Assembly: GCA_001600175.1 (NCBI GenBank)
Contig: BCJC01000004.1
Span: 1,798,001 to 1,862,000 of the forward strand
Source of the DNA: Erythrobasidium yunnanense
Lineage: Eukaryota > Basidiomycota > Cystobasidiomycetes > Erythrobasidiales > Erythrobasidiaceae
Direction of reading: 5' to 3'
Length of the DNA stretch: 64,000 nucleotides
Shown: in pieces, positions 36,483 to 48,168 of the stretch
How positions within the stretch are numbered: the first letter of the stretch is position 1
Layout: the number at the start of each line of letters is the position of its first letter
Program-made: the position numbers and the translations under genes
Notes under the pieces: generated by a model
What the model saw: only the letters and a program-made list of their open reading frames with translations
Told to the model about the DNA's origin: nothing
Database searches by the model: none

Positions 36483-37077
36483 TCAGCTATTTGCTACATG
36501 CGAAGCATGCATATGCGACTGACTGTGCCATTCGGCGGACAAGCGATTGAGTGTTTCCTCTGGACACTCTGTAGTGTCTGTTGAAGCATCGAATAGAGCT
36601 GAGATAACACTAATCAGCGTTCTAGCCAACTGAAAGCTATCTCACATACCTTCACATTCAGCATCCAGTGCCTCGATGCGGACACCTTGTGCCTCATGTT
36701 CGGCCACAAGCTGGTCATGACGAGCAATCATTTGGTGAATTCTTGCTATAAGATCATCGCTGGTGTTCGTGGCTGGACTCGGAAGATGTAACAGAGGGTT
36801 TCATGGGCGTGCAGTCGCATTACACACCTTGCGGCTGGTTTGGCGACTCTTCGACTCTGTCCAGAGTATGTCCTTCGCTTGTTTTGTTCGAAGAGTTGCC
36901 CAGAAAGGCTACGGCACCCACGGTATCAGCAACTGTGGCTACTCCATCGAGTCTATCCCAGTAAACCGGCTCACCGTCAATTCTAGCATTCGAAGCCTCA
37001 CCCTCAGCTCTCAGCGCGATAGAACGAACGCGAAGCTCGAGGGCTTTTACACGAGGATCCTCTGATGCTGGTGACAT
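36483..37077 (-). CDS. Small coiled-coil protein, unknown; weak likeness to dynactin p22/p24
   Basis: Three exons join in frame. The first begins MSPASEDPRVKALELRVRSI and contains DRLDGVATVADTVGAVA. The second reads ATNTSDDLIARIHQMIARHD and EALDAECE. The third ends HASHVANS with TGA at 36483-36485. The protein is about 165 residues, mostly helical and heptad-like. Order, size and the opening leucine heptads recall the dynactin shoulder subunit p22/p24, but I see no diagnostic motif, so this is only a suggestion. It reads away from the small gene at 37905 across an 827-bp shared upstream region. Confidence 0.5.
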
Positions 37078-37904
37078 TGCTTGCTTTTAAGCTGATTTGG
37101 TCGGTATGAGCAGGAAGGAAAGAGGCACTGGCGACAACACTGCGAGCGAATCGGACGTCTGGAAGTCCACTCACGACATGCAAATTCCTCCTGCAAGCAC
37201 GATGTCAGCTATTACCTCCACCTGACTTCAGACGGGGCCCAGGCACAGGACCGAAGAAGAACGCTGACAGGCATTGAGACCGTTGGCAGTAATGGTTACT
37301 GCAACGATTACGGCAAGCGTTACGGTAATCCTTACCGCGTGGCAGCGCCTCGGAGCCATGAGCGGAGCCATGAGCGAGCATACTTCAATCTTCATACCAG
37401 AGCCAGGTCATCGAACCGTGGACAAGCTCGTAGCCCATACTTGAGGCATTCACTTTGTCAATATTCGGAGTGTCTCTCGATGTCTAGGCTTTTCTCCGCA
37501 TCGATGATCTGCCTTTACTGCCTGCTGGCCGACAGGCGGAGGCACCACGGAGGTTGCGCTGGTCCGTTAGCTTGCAGAAAGATAGATAGAATGCAGAGTG
37601 ATGAGGTGGTCAATGTGCAGGTACGAGGAATTCCTTGAAGCTGAACGTCTTTCAGGCGATTCGAGATTTCATGAGACCAGATGTCAGAGACTTAGACTTT
37701 AAAGAGGTGGAAGCTCTGAATTCACAGAAAGAGAGAAATAGTCGCCATATAGATATCTTCTTCTTGATTTCTCGTTTCAGGCACACATGACATCATCCCG
37801 AGGGCGCATCATGGAGGGTCATTAGGGCCTCACTTAGACCGTTAGACTAGAGCGTTTCTGCAGCTTGCTTCTTGACAACTCACGAAGATCAAACAAGCAA
37901 CATC
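37078..37904. promoter_or_regulatory. Divergent upstream region with 12-bp periodic repeats
   Basis: This separates two divergently read genes. It contains a TTAC core repeated at exact 12-bp spacing (37296, 37308, 37320, 37332) and a 12-bp perfect tandem duplication of CGGAGCCATGAG (37351-37374). A plus-strand open frame at 37339-37638 overlaps the repeat and is not convincing as a gene. Confidence 0.45.
37296..37374. repeat. Short 12-bp tandem repeats
   Basis: Four units begin TTAC at 12-bp intervals: TTACTGCAACGA, TTACGGCAAGCG, TTACGGTAATCC and TTACCGCGTGGC. Sixteen bases later a different 12-mer (CGGAGCCATGAG) is present twice in tandem. Both sit mid-way between divergent genes. Confidence 0.7.
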
Positions 37905-38569
37905 ATGGATAAGCTCAAGGGACTCGCTTCAAAGGTGACAGACAGACAGCGTTGAACAAAGTGAGATTGTGGGGCAAACAACTGACAACCTTCATAGCTC
38001 GGAAACAGCGGAACTGGCAACAGCGTACGGTCATTGAAGTACAAGACACGATCCACATCCTGATATTGTTCCCTCATAGTCTACTGATCCCTCCCAGCCA
38101 GCTGGTTCAGCTGTAAGCCGGATCGCTAGCTGGTCTATCCAAGTACAATGCTGATTTTGTGATACAGCAGGATGCGTCAATCAATCCAGCAGGTACTACA
38201 GATGGTAGCGCTGTAGGAGCAGCACCAGGTGCCAACGCTGCTGGCGGCAAAGGAGGTGAGCGACACCCAAGACTTGAAGGCAGCGGCTAGTCGCTTACCT
38301 TACTTTCAGATTACCTGGACCAAGCAGTCGGCTTTGCAGGCTCCAGGACTGGGCACAACGTACGTTTTCAATGTTCCTCTTGATGCAGTCCCGTAGTGAC
38401 AATCTGAAATATCATCCACAGCTCGACAGAAACCAGGAAGAGAAGGTCGGTGTTACCCTTAGATTCATTGAAGACTGCGCTGACTGAACAAATGCAGATC
38501 TCCGATGGGATCCGCAGCGGTGCTACCAAGATGGGCTACGGAAATGCCCTTGGACAGGACAAGAACTGA
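37905..38569 (+). CDS. Small Gly/Ala/Asn-rich protein built from seven tiny exons
   Basis: Unknown function. Seven exons of about 30, 27, 33, 88, 50, 24 and 72 nt join in frame to 107 residues. It starts MDKLKGLASKLGNSGTGNSS, has a flexible middle (AAPGANAAGGKG), then DYLDQAVGFAGSRTGHNLD, EEKISDGIRSGATKMGYG and ends GQDKN. The C-terminal helix-like part resembles small fungal stress-associated proteins with repeated short amphipathic helices, but I cannot name a family. No signal peptide. The acceptor before the fourth exon is a tandem CAGCAG, so two forms differing by one Gln are possible. Confidence 0.65.
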
Positions 38570-38867
38570 TAAGCCAGCGTCTGTACTGGCCACTGCTAGG
38601 CAGGACATCCGATAAGCCAAAGAGCACCTGTAGCACAGTCTTTAATAGTCAGCGAGTAATACTACTATATTAGCTTGCCCACAAAGAGTCCCTGCCCAAT
38701 CACCATCCGGTCAAACTCTGCTGTATGCCGTCTCCATTATCCCAAGTTACTAAACTATGTACGCTACATGTAACTACAATTTCCACTATTACTAACTGAA
38801 GTATTGCATAGCATCTAAATATTGCGATCGTAAAACGAGTGTAACGAGATCTAATAAAATGCGGATT
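38570..38867. other. Convergent 3' intergenic region
   Basis: A 298-bp AT-richer stretch between convergent genes. No further feature is supported. Confidence 0.4.
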
Positions 38868-40755
38868 CTAGGAGCGTCTAAATTCTAATATTGCGGCACT
38901 GTAGGGTGGTAAGGCGACTCTGGTTCTGCTGTCCTTGACGCCCACGCTGTACCATGTTTTGGGGGACCAGCTGCCATCCAGCGGCATGGTCGCACCTCCG
39001 AGCGTAATGCCGTCTGTAGCATCGATAGCAGGCCCAGAGAGCAACATAGCTCTGCCAGTCATGCCTTGCATCGAGTACGGCCAGTCCAGATTATAGCGGA
39101 TAGGTGTGGTCGAATTCGTGTTCATCACGACAGCGCGGAAAGTGTTTTCGTCTTCGCGAGTGATGAAGGCAGAGCCTCCACGACCGCTCGCGTTACCAGT
39201 GTAGCGATCTGTAGAGAGCATCTGCCCCCTTGCGACTTGCTGGAAGGCCAGGAGACCATAGTAGAGAGGCCTGGTTCCCGTGACGGTCCGATTACCATCA
39301 TCGGTGATAGCGCTGTACTGGGCTCGATTACCACCTCCATGGAAGTCGGAACCGCTGAAGCCTTCTTGCACAAGGTTGAAGAGATACTTGATCGACCATA
39401 ATGTCGATGCGAACGTGTTGCTCACACCGGCTTGACCACCGCCTGAGTAGCTATTGCTTTCGGCGAAACGAACACCCTCTGGCAGGTCGGATGCAGCTCG
39501 CCGAAGTAGGGGACCATTCCGACTCAGCCAGGGATCATCACCAAGTAGTGTGGCAGCCGTCGAGTAAGACTCGTTAGACTTTCCACGGTAGTAGTGATGG
39601 GTGGGAAGCTGTGGAAATCTCAAGAGCTGAGCACACACAGTTGCGACGATATTTATCGGCACTCACGCTGATGTTGTTGCCCTCTGCAGCGGCGAATGGG
39701 ACAGCCCACGTGGAGGCACTATCTCCAGTCGCAGCTGGTCCAGTAAGCATCGCATTGGGCACACGAGCTTTGATAGCAGTAGCGACTCTGTTCCACCCGA
39801 CAAAGTCCCGATAGCCAGTCATGAACGCTTCGACATCCCAGTCTCCGGCTCTAGTCTCATTGACACGAGGTGCACTCCCTTGGTGGGTGATAGCATAGGC
39901 GTTGGGCTCGTTGCCAAGCTCGAAGCCGTACAGGTTGCTGCCCAAAGCTTGCGAGACGTAGGCAGCTTCGTCTGCCGCAATCGCAGCGGTGTTGTTGGCT
40001 ATCTTGATGCCGTAGATCACACGCCATCCAGTTGCTTTGACAAAGGCTGCCAAGTCATCGATATCGTTCGGAGAGACGTATGGACTCGTTTGTCCTGGAG
40101 AAGTACTGTTCCATATCCTCTGTTCAATGGTATTTCCGCCCAACCTTAGATTAGAAGGTCCAAGAGCACGAAAGAGAGCTATCAGAGGTGCATTGTCGCG
40201 GCTGAACAGGCCAGAAGACAGTCTATTTTGGAGCGTCAGTGCCGTCACGCGTAAGAATCCTGCTTTACATACCTAACTTTCTCATATGATAGTCCTGCGA
40301 AGGTACTAGATAGGTTGCGACCGACTGGCGACGTGCCAATCTTGACATTGAGTATGGCCGACGCGCTCGAATCGATCGAAGGAAAGGCCTGGAGTGCATT
40401 AGTTGGATCTGTATTTTGGGCTGTCGCATGGTGATCAGATATGTATTGGAGTGATTGTATATCAGAAGCAGCCCTCACTGCCGTCAATCAAGCCAGTATC
40501 TTGATTATCGTCAGAATGCGATTTCTTGGCAACAGGGACAGCAATGACCACGACGAGGACAGCCAGAGCTGCAGCGATGATAGAGAACACTCGCATCTTC
40601 TTCTGCTTGCTCCAGTCGCGAGTCTTGTTGAATGGCCATACAACGCGCAGGCTTTTTTCACGAGGCGTTGTTGATAGCTCGCCGGTCAATACTGGAATAC
40701 CAGGAAGCGCCTTCTCGCTGTCGACATTAGCGTCGTGCAGCGAGGTAGACGACAT
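38868..40755 (-). CDS. Membrane-anchored GH79-family glycosidase (beta-glucuronidase-like)
   Basis: Glycoside hydrolase family 79 includes fungal beta-glucuronidases. The exon chain from 40755 first gives a cytoplasmic tail and a membrane span (RVFSIIAAALAVLVVVIAVP), so this is a type II anchored form. The catalytic part begins FPSIDSSASAILNVKIGTSP and continues SYEKVRLSSGLFSRDN, RLGGNTIEQRIW and FELGNEPNAY (acid/base Glu), then ISLPTHHYYRG, and FAESNSYSGGG (nucleophile Glu). A C-terminal beta domain ends ILEFRRS. Several N-glycosylation sequons are present. The donor after the membrane region lies in GGCA-GTGAGG. An upstream in-frame ATG at 40818 exists, but the MSSTSLHD start looks more natural. 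Confidence 0.8.
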
Positions 40756-41035
40756 CCCAGCGTTATCCGACCGCCTCTCGCAGAGAGACGAGCCGGTGGA
40801 ACAGAAAGGTGTGACCAAGTTATAAAGTCGGTGTTCCGAATAGTGCTAAAAGTTGTTGATACCTTCACGTCTATCTATTATGTTACAAAGGCAACAATGC
40901 TGTGCCATGCCGCTAAGCCGTCAAGGAAGATACTACGAACGGAAGGCCTATGTCTGCTTCAAACTGCGTGTCTGTCTCAACTCTTCTTTGCCATCTCTGC
41001 TAAGCTCCCTACGAACGAGATCTTGTCAGTCTATT

Positions 41036-42701
41036 TCACACTAGAGCCGACGGCCGCATCTCACCAATTAGACGGTCCACACTTGCTTGCTGATCGGGAT
41101 TCATGCGCCTCCGCTGCCTGAGCTCGGCGCTGTGATCTTCATACTTGGCTCTGGGTGTCGATGCAGGCCCGCCAATAGTATATGGGTTGGGCGGGGATAC
41201 CATCCTATTGCCGAATCGGTCCCTATTGTAAGAGGATCTGAAGAGGGAAGAGTTATCCATCTTTCCTATCGATGGTTCGTTGCTATACGTTTCCCGCCCG
41301 ACCCAATCTTGAGTGCCGATGCCCTTGACTGGGTCGCGAAGTTGGACGAGACTGTCTACGGGCGCAGCATATGCTGTCAAGACAATTGAGCGTTCATCAA
41401 GGATAGTCTTATTCTTCTTCTCCGATGCAGGGTCGCTGTCTGCCGCCTGTCTCGCATAGGAGTCGCGCACTTCCTGGGCATTGACGCCCAGAGTAGCCGA
41501 CTCGATTCGCAGGGCCACCTTTCCGTATTCGGTCTTGAGTGCACCCTCTTGAGGGAAGTAGTGCGTGGTGGATGTCGTATGCTTTGATCCCTCGTTCAGG
41601 TCCTTCGCCTTGACGTAACTCGTTACACCAAGAACACCGGTGGGTATACCCTTGCTCCTCGTCATTGCGGAGAGATCCTCTTTGCCGAGAACACGACCAG
41701 GGAGATTCCGCGAAGCAACGTCCATTTGGTATAGCGTCGGAGGCGCGTAGGAAAGGCCTAACGAATAATGCGGCGCTGGCTTGATGACATCCAGAGATGG
41801 ATCGTGCTTCGAAGAGCCCATCTCTTGCGCTAAGAAAGTATGTATCCGCTCTAGTGTAGCTTCGCGGGTTTCTGAAGATCCAGCACGCTGCAGCTCCCGC
41901 GTATACCATGCATTCAAAGACTGGCGCAGACCACGGTCTTCTGGATCGAGCTTCTGCATAAAGTATTCCTTGTATTTCGGACGTAGGTCTTTCAGTTTCG
42001 CGAGAAACTCTTCGAATTGCGCATCACTGAGATCGGCATAATTGGGTGGAAAAGAGGTAGGAGTAGTGTCGGAAGCGGAAGATGAGGAGGGCTGAAAGCA
42101 TGATATGGTCAGTCATTACTACGGAAGCCCGGTATAGAGAATCTTTCAGGCTCACAGGAGAGGAGGAACTGGATTGAGAGCTTGAATCCTTAGCTAGCGA
42201 CTGAGCCTGATAGCCAGCTTCGAAGCTGTCTGTATACTGTGCAGCTTCTTGCTCCTGCTGCCCTCTCCTGCGGCCCGTCTTTGCTATCTGCTGAAGCTTT
42301 TCGACACTTTCGAAGTTTGCCCTATCCCACGTCGATGCACCCGGCTGTTCGCTGACTTGCTGTATGCTGTATGCTTCATCGGCTTTTGAGAGCTCTCCGT
42401 TATCGCCTCCTGTGATTCCGATGCCAGATTCTCTCCATCGTTTCACAAATTGGTGCTCTCTGCTTGCATACTCGAATTCTGTCAATTTCGTACGAGGACT
42501 GTCGAGATGCTGCACTCGTATCGCTGGACTCTTGATGGATGGAAGCGCTCGCTTCAGGCCAAAATCTGACCGTTTCCGCGAGCCGCCATGCGAAGTGTAC
42601 ACCAGTGGTATCGCTGGATCATACTGGCTCAACACTTTCGAGCCTTTCAACAGGCGCGAGAACGACGAGGATGTCGACGCCGCAGCGCTGCTTGTCGCCA
42701 T
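41036..42701 (-). CDS. MRP51: Mitochondrial small-subunit ribosomal protein MRP51-like
   Basis: Fungal MRP51 (bS1m) is a 37S mitoribosome protein that in yeast also helps translate specific mitochondrial mRNAs. Two exons separated by a GT-AG intron near 42158-42093. The N-terminal part has SRLLKGSKVLSQYDPAIP, VYTSHGGSRKRSDFGLKRAL and a basic Ser-rich leader suited to mitochondrial import. DFGLKRALP followed by a valine-rich HLDSPRTKLTEFE segment is the family hallmark. Exon 2 opens with PNYADLSDAQFEEFLAKLKD and ends RLIGEMRPSALV. The size, about 550 residues, is larger than in yeast. The assignment rests on motif order and should be treated as probable. Confidence 0.72.
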
Positions 42702-42887
42702 GCGCGAAGTTATAGAGGATGCAAGAAAGTCAAGGCGCGACAGCTCAGAAGGCGCAGAAGGTAGAACTATCGGAGTAAATTAGACGCTGGTGAGTACTAC
42801 AGAAACAGTTACGAGCTTCTTTCCTTCCTTTCCTAGAATGTATCAACAAGACACCTATGCACAAAAGATCTAGCGAAACTATCATTC

Positions 42888-44695
42888 TCAGAGAACAGAT
42901 ATACGCCGCTCCCTTTCCTCTCCATCCTGGGGTAGATCTGGATTGTCTATCACTTTGATAACATATCTCCCACTATGCGTAGGCGCAGAGAACAAGCGTC
43001 GATTTTGACGCTGCTGTCTTAGCCTCGCCTCATACTCCTGCTGTTGCTGCAAGAACGCTGCTGGTACCATGCTACCAATGGCTTTCAAGATATCGTGCAG
43101 CTCGGCATGATCTCTTGTCGCCGTCATCCGGTGTGCGAAACTGCACTCCAAGCCGGGGCCTAGTACGAACTCTCCTCCTAGGCCAGCCAAGCTACCAGGG
43201 TCCTTCAATGGCATAGCCATATTGCGTTTGAGGGACTTTGCAGTGTTGACGGCCATGCCATTCTGGATGTATGATCCCCGACGACCAGGCGAGAAGCTCA
43301 TCCGTGTCATCCCGAAGAGCTTGTAGATACTTCGAGTAGGGTCGCTGACGATGTCGTATGTGCATCCTCCAAGAAGTTCTGCAAAGATTGAAAGATCAGC
43401 TGTCATCCCTGCTTAACCTGAAATGCGGCGACTCACTTCGATAACCAGGAATCATTTTGTAATTACCGCAGCCGACGATCAAGACTCTGAGATTGAGCTG
43501 ATGCATCTGTTCAGGCGTCACACGCATCATGGAAGCCATGTAGTCCTGGCAAGACGGGCACCTGCATATCGCGAGACCGGTCAGTACTGCTTCACTTTTC
43601 CGTCTTGACAGATGCAGCTTACCAATAGTGCCGAATAAAGCACACGATGGTCCGCTGGTTCTCCCATAGATCGCCGAAGCGGACCATCTCTCCATCTTCT
43701 CGATATACATACGAGTCTGAAGCAGCTTGCATGGCTTCTGGACCCGGCTTCTCATACACGCTGAAAGGCTTGGATAGCCTTCTCGGCCTTGGCTTGTTGA
43801 CCTTCTCTAGGAGTTCAGTCATGACCGCGGACAGCTTCCTGGGCCCCATCGCCGTCGAGGCAGCAGACTCCGGCAGGCTCAAGACTTGCTCAAGCTTGGC
43901 GGCAGCTGCGGCTCGTCGTATTTCCGGACTGAGATTGCTGCCTGCGCTCGAAGTCGAGGACGTGCTACCGAATCGCTGAGTACCGCGATAATCGTACTCT
44001 GCGTCGTGATCGAAGATGCTTTCAGGAGCAGATGTCGCGAAAGAAGAGATTGAGGATCTTGGAGCGGAATGGGATTCTTCGACTCCAGTCTCTTCAGCCA
44101 GGGCTGCCAGCTCATTCTCGGACATGGCTGGACTGGCAGAAACAGGGAAAGATACCCGCAGGCCATTCGAAGGAGGTGCGGTCCACTCATATTCGGAGAG
44201 TCTGACCTGGCGTAAAGCTTCTTGGCTAGCTGTAAGAGACTCGCTGTCGTCTTCGCTACCTTCCTGCTCATCCGTCTCGCCTACACTATGCAGACTTCCA
44301 CATCCACAATCATCTTGAACTTCTTTAGGGATGGTAACATTCTTCTTATTCCTAATTTGACGGATGGGGATGGAAGAAGGGGAAAGAGGAGGCGAAGCAA
44401 TGCTGGTCTTTGAACTCAACTTGAGAGGCGCTGGAACAAGAGTAGAATGGTATTTGGCAGGGACTGGAAGGGCGTAGTATGGAAAACGGTAGGTGTCGTT
44501 CAAGTTCTGATAGAACGGGGGATCGACCTCGATGGTACGAAGAGGCGGAGTACTGAGACTGACGCTAGATGCGGTAGAGCACGCGCTGGTGAGCGAGCGT
44601 AGTTCTTCGTCACTCAGCTTGGGTACAGGCTTTCTCTTGACTTCGCTCATTCTGCGAGGACTGTCTGCAGGTAGAGGTAGGCTTAGAGTCGACAT
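42888..44695 (-). CDS. AhpC/TSA-like thioredoxin-fold protein (AAED1/PRXL2 type)
   Basis: The C-terminal half is an AhpC/TSA-like antioxidant fold. After a 62-bp intron the redox motif reads IRHYWCPSCQDYM, followed by LRVLIVGCGNYKMIPGYR, and after a second intron KLLGGCTYDIVSDPTRSIYK and FVLGPGLECSFAHRM. The CPSC pair suggests redox activity like the human PRXL2 proteins (inference). The first 300 residues are Ser-rich and disordered, with an acidic block, and are not part of the known fold. The start at MSTLSLPLPAD (44695) is chosen over an upstream ATG at 44848, because the extra residues look like leader sequence. The protein is about 550 residues. Confidence 0.75.
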
Positions 44696-46409
44696 GGTAA
44701 TTGAAAGATGAGATAGAGTAGAAGGGAGTGAAGATATGATCGTGCTCAGAGAGCGGGATGGTCGAAGACGTGTAAATTCGAAGAATGCAGGAGGTCTATG
44801 ATCGTTTCTCCGGATTTGAATGTTCTGGGAATGAGGTCCAGTCTGCAATGCGGCTCGCTTTTCTGGGTCTTAAGGGGGCTGCAGAGTCAGGCCGATCGCG
44901 TCCTCCTGAGTTCTGACAGAAAGGGGTAAGTTCCAGAGCCAGCAATGAGAGCCCTCAAGAATGTATATGATTGAAGCAGCTGCAAGTTGGAGAAGAGCAG
45001 AGAAGTCGATATGTTAGTATCATTGCTCGTTGTACGTCTAGCGCAGCTCATAGCAAATTCCAGCGCTAAGTGGGCCGACTTACTGCCGTGCCTGAATTCG
45101 AAGCGGAGGTCGGTGCCTGATGATCTTGGGAGTGACGAAACCACCAAGCTCTTTGCGTGTTTATCTCGCTTGTCTAGAGCGTATTGAACTTCACGCCGCG
45201 GTGGACGGTCAAAGTGTTGTGAGCGAAAGCAAGAGGAAGCCACCTCGAGAGAAAGCGTTTCAAATCCACGAAATTGCGGTTCCGAATCTATCATCTCATC
45301 GTAGCTGATCATGATATCGTCGCACTACCCTGACAGTCGGGTATCCCAGCTAGATTGCACCGTTCCCATTTGCGAATTCATGCTTCTTCCAGTGCTCAAC
45401 TCAATCATGTTCTGCATCCTGCACCTGACCCAGCTGGCCAACACAGTTGCAGACACTTGCAAGGGAAGAAAGTAGCATGAACGCAGTGCATACACTTCGT
45501 ATCTACGCCCTTGCATGCAGACACTTTCTGCCACCTGCCATTTCCGGCTTTTATGTGTGTTTGGGCGGTCCTGCAAAGTAAACTTACGTCTAGGCCTATG
45601 TCCAGAGCGATACCAACATCAGTCCAACTGATCATGCAGACATACTAGAGGGATTCGTTCGCCAGCGATAGATTCGCAGACGTTCTGCTTACGGCGAGGT
45701 GTCCGCGCAGGGACCATCCAAGGTCAGATTGTCTAGGTGAATTTGTTGAGCTAGTTGGTAATAGATAATAGCAGCAGTGATGAATGTCGTAAGTGTTGAC
45801 GTGCTGCTCTTGCTTGCTCGGTTGCGAGGGAACCCGGCTGACTAGGCGTTATGACTGACAGTCGCCAACCAGTTCGCCAGCTTATTATCATAAGTACACT
45901 CATACGTAAGAGAATGGGTCTAGCAGGCCAGGGCAGCGCATAGCTATGAGCCTTGTCGATTCCAAAAGCCTCTCATGATGGCTCCGCAAGGCCCTCTTTC
46001 GTCTCTCCAGGTGAACGGCGAGTAGAGATATGATCTGAAGTTCCAAGTAGTCTGTATGATGGGCAGAACTGGCAGGTAGGCGGACGAGAGCAAACAGAAG
46101 CAGCTTGCGGGGTGGGCTTGGGAACGAATTCGAAGCAGAAGGGAAGAAGCGAAATCTAGATTGTACTGCGACCTCTGGCTGAGAAGTGCCATATGACAGG
46201 CTCTTGTGGTATTGTATGCATCGCTAGAGCAGACCATTTAGGCTTTGCTCTCGAGTCCAATGCGATCCTTCAGTGAGATGCAGATTCAAAAGGCACATAG
46301 AGTTGGATGCTAGATCCTAGGTAGAGGTGATTATGAAAGGTTATGCATTTTGAGAGTCTGGATTTCCGCCTGAAGGGCTTTACGCCCAATTCCAACTGGT
46401 GGAAACCGA
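44696..46409. other. Large divergent intergenic region
   Basis: About 1.7 kb without a gene I can support. Minus-strand open frames at 44887-45312 and 45944-46237 lack domains or a start context and were not accepted. It contains the upstream regions of two divergently read genes. No tRNA-like T-loop sequence (GGTTCGAATCC type) was seen. Confidence 0.4.
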
Positions 46410-47398
46410 ATGAAGCGCCCGAAGACTGCCTCTGGCGCGTCAAGCCATGGTCTTTCAACACAAGATCTTGCAGTCCTGTTAACGCGGCACGACCTCCGCA
46501 AGAAATCGCTTTATGTCCAAGTCGAAGTGGATCCAAAGACCGTCAATCAGACGTCGAAGCTTGCGAACGAGCTGTATGAGTACTGCGATACCAAGCCCAA
46601 GGCGAAGGGAAAGGGAAGAACAACAGCGAGGAATACGAAGACTGTGGTCGATGAGGAAGAGAAGGAGCTGTTGCGCAAGATCCAGCTGAGAATATGGGCG
46701 TGCGACACCGTGCTTAAGGAGATCCATCAGGCGTTGGGATACAAGTTTGTGTGAGTGTATACCGTGCACCTCACGCCTGGTACATGCGTGCTGATATAGC
46801 GCACAGATTCAAAGGCTTCCAAGACACAGAACATGGCCTGGTATACCGCTACAAATGCGCTCAAGAAGATAAAGAGAATCCATGCTGTTCAGGAAGTCTG
46901 CGCATCCTCTTTCCTCCTCCCCCCTTGTCAGAATCTACTCCTGCGCCCGAAATACCATCCTCGTCGCTGCGAGGTGGTAGTTCTATTCCTTCGTCTGTAT
47001 ACAAGAAGAGAGTTGGAAGACCACGTAAAGAGACTTCTGCGACTCCCTCGCGGAGCCTGACACCCGCTGGCGCCGCCCCTTCTTCCTCGTTCACTTTCCC
47101 TTCAATAGCCAAGATACGTATTACGCATCTTGGGAAGCATAAGAATGGCTATGCAAGAGGAGAGAAGGACGTAAATACCGACGCTTCCGTTTCAGCCTCG
47201 AAGAAACGAACCAGAGATACAGTTCTTGAGAACGCGCTTGAAGCGAAGAGGTTGGAATACCTGGACGAAGCGAAGTTGTTGCTGAGAGCCCTGCAGAGGG
47301 AATTTGATGAGGTCAAGGAGGCCGATGGAGAAGCGTTGCATTCATTCGTTCAGCGCGTCAAGCGGGCTAGGGAGGAAAGTGATGGCGAGATGGATTAG
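46410..47398 (+). CDS. Unknown protein with an AT-hook-like motif
   Basis: Two exons (46410-46750, 46807-47398). It starts MKRPKTASGASSHGLSTQDL, and the first exon ends in a helical region (KIQLRIWACDTVLKEIHQAL). The second exon continues FKGFQDTEHGLVYRYKCAQE, with CC following shortly. KKRVGRPRKET is an AT-hook-like DNA-binding motif. A basic patch and a long helix (LEYLDEAKLLLRALQREFDE) precede the end (ESDGEMD). It is about 310 residues, probably nuclear by composition. No family is recognised. Confidence 0.65.
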
Positions 47399-47538
47399 GG
47401 GAGTTGGAGATTGGCCTATTCGAAGTAATGATGTTGTGCTATAGTTATTCTGATGCAAATCGGCTATACTGCCTTCTTTCCTTCATCCCTTCTAACGTTT
47501 CCTCTGCTCCGTACCGATCTTTCGACAAAGCTGCAATC

Positions 47539-48134
47539 ATGGCCTCGTACGTCGATACTCCATCCTTCTAAAGTGTCGCATGTATGTTGAAGCCGTCCTA
47601 TGGGTCGCATCTTCAGCAAAGCGTCAAAGGGAAAGGGTGTGTCCAATTCATTAAGAACATCGACAATTTTGACAGCCAGCTGACGCAGGATGACTCCCAG
47701 CTCCAGCGTCCTCTTCAGCACCTGCAGCTCGTCGTGCTCCCATAGGCACAGTCTTGCATGTCTGGAGTGACACCCAGCATAATGAGCAAGGCCAGCAGAC
47801 GGGCTACGATGGTCGCAAGTTCCAAGAAGCATACAACAGCTTGGTGCTAGAAAGAACGGGCGATGCTATTCCTCCGACGAGCAAGAGCGACAAGCCTGCG
47901 AACAAGTCGACGGACGCACCGCGAGCTCAGGATGTCGAGCTGATTGTGGGCGACGATATCAAAGGCTGATATCAAGCTCTGGCTGACATGTATATATGTT
48001 CGCAGTCGCAGCAGGCCAGCCTGACAAAAGACGAGGCAGAGGAGCTTCTGCGCGAGAACGGGTCGAGCTTGGAAGCTGCGTGTAGAGCGTACATCCATCA
48101 AGAGAGAAGGAGCAGGAGCGTTAATGGACAGTGA
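47539..48134 (+). CDS. Small protein with C-terminal UBA-like domain (HYPK/NAC type)
   Basis: Exons join in frame: MASY, then QSVKGK, then (acceptor at about 47706) APASSSAPAARRAPIGTVLH and onward. The last intron starts at GTGGGC in the codons after DVELI. The final exon gives SQQASLTKDEAEELLRENGS followed by SLEAACRAYI, so the joined end reads DVELISQQASLTKDEAEELL, a UBA fold of the type found in NAC-alpha and HYPK. HYPK partners with the NatA acetyltransferase and ribosome. The middle part (GTVLHVWSDTQHNEQGQQ) is unfamiliar, so the functional analogy is an inference. It stops 34 bp before the next start. Confidence 0.6.
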
Positions 48135-48168
48135 CAGGGATCTGGAATGTAGCATATAAGTTAGAGCA

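Noticed and set aside
37339-37638. Plus-strand 100-residue open frame over the 12-bp repeats
   Set aside because: Starts inside the tandem repeat and has no domain; the divergent promoter explanation fits better.
44696-44848. N-terminal extension of the AhpC/TSA-like gene from an upstream ATG
   Set aside because: The added residues look like untranslated leader, and MSTLSLPLPAD is a more natural start; not excluded.
44887-45312. Minus-strand 141-residue open frame
   Set aside because: No recognisable domain or splice logic; sits in the long divergent intergenic region.
45944-46237. Minus-strand 97-residue hydrophobic-rich open frame
   Set aside because: No homology recognised and no signal peptide structure; likely chance.
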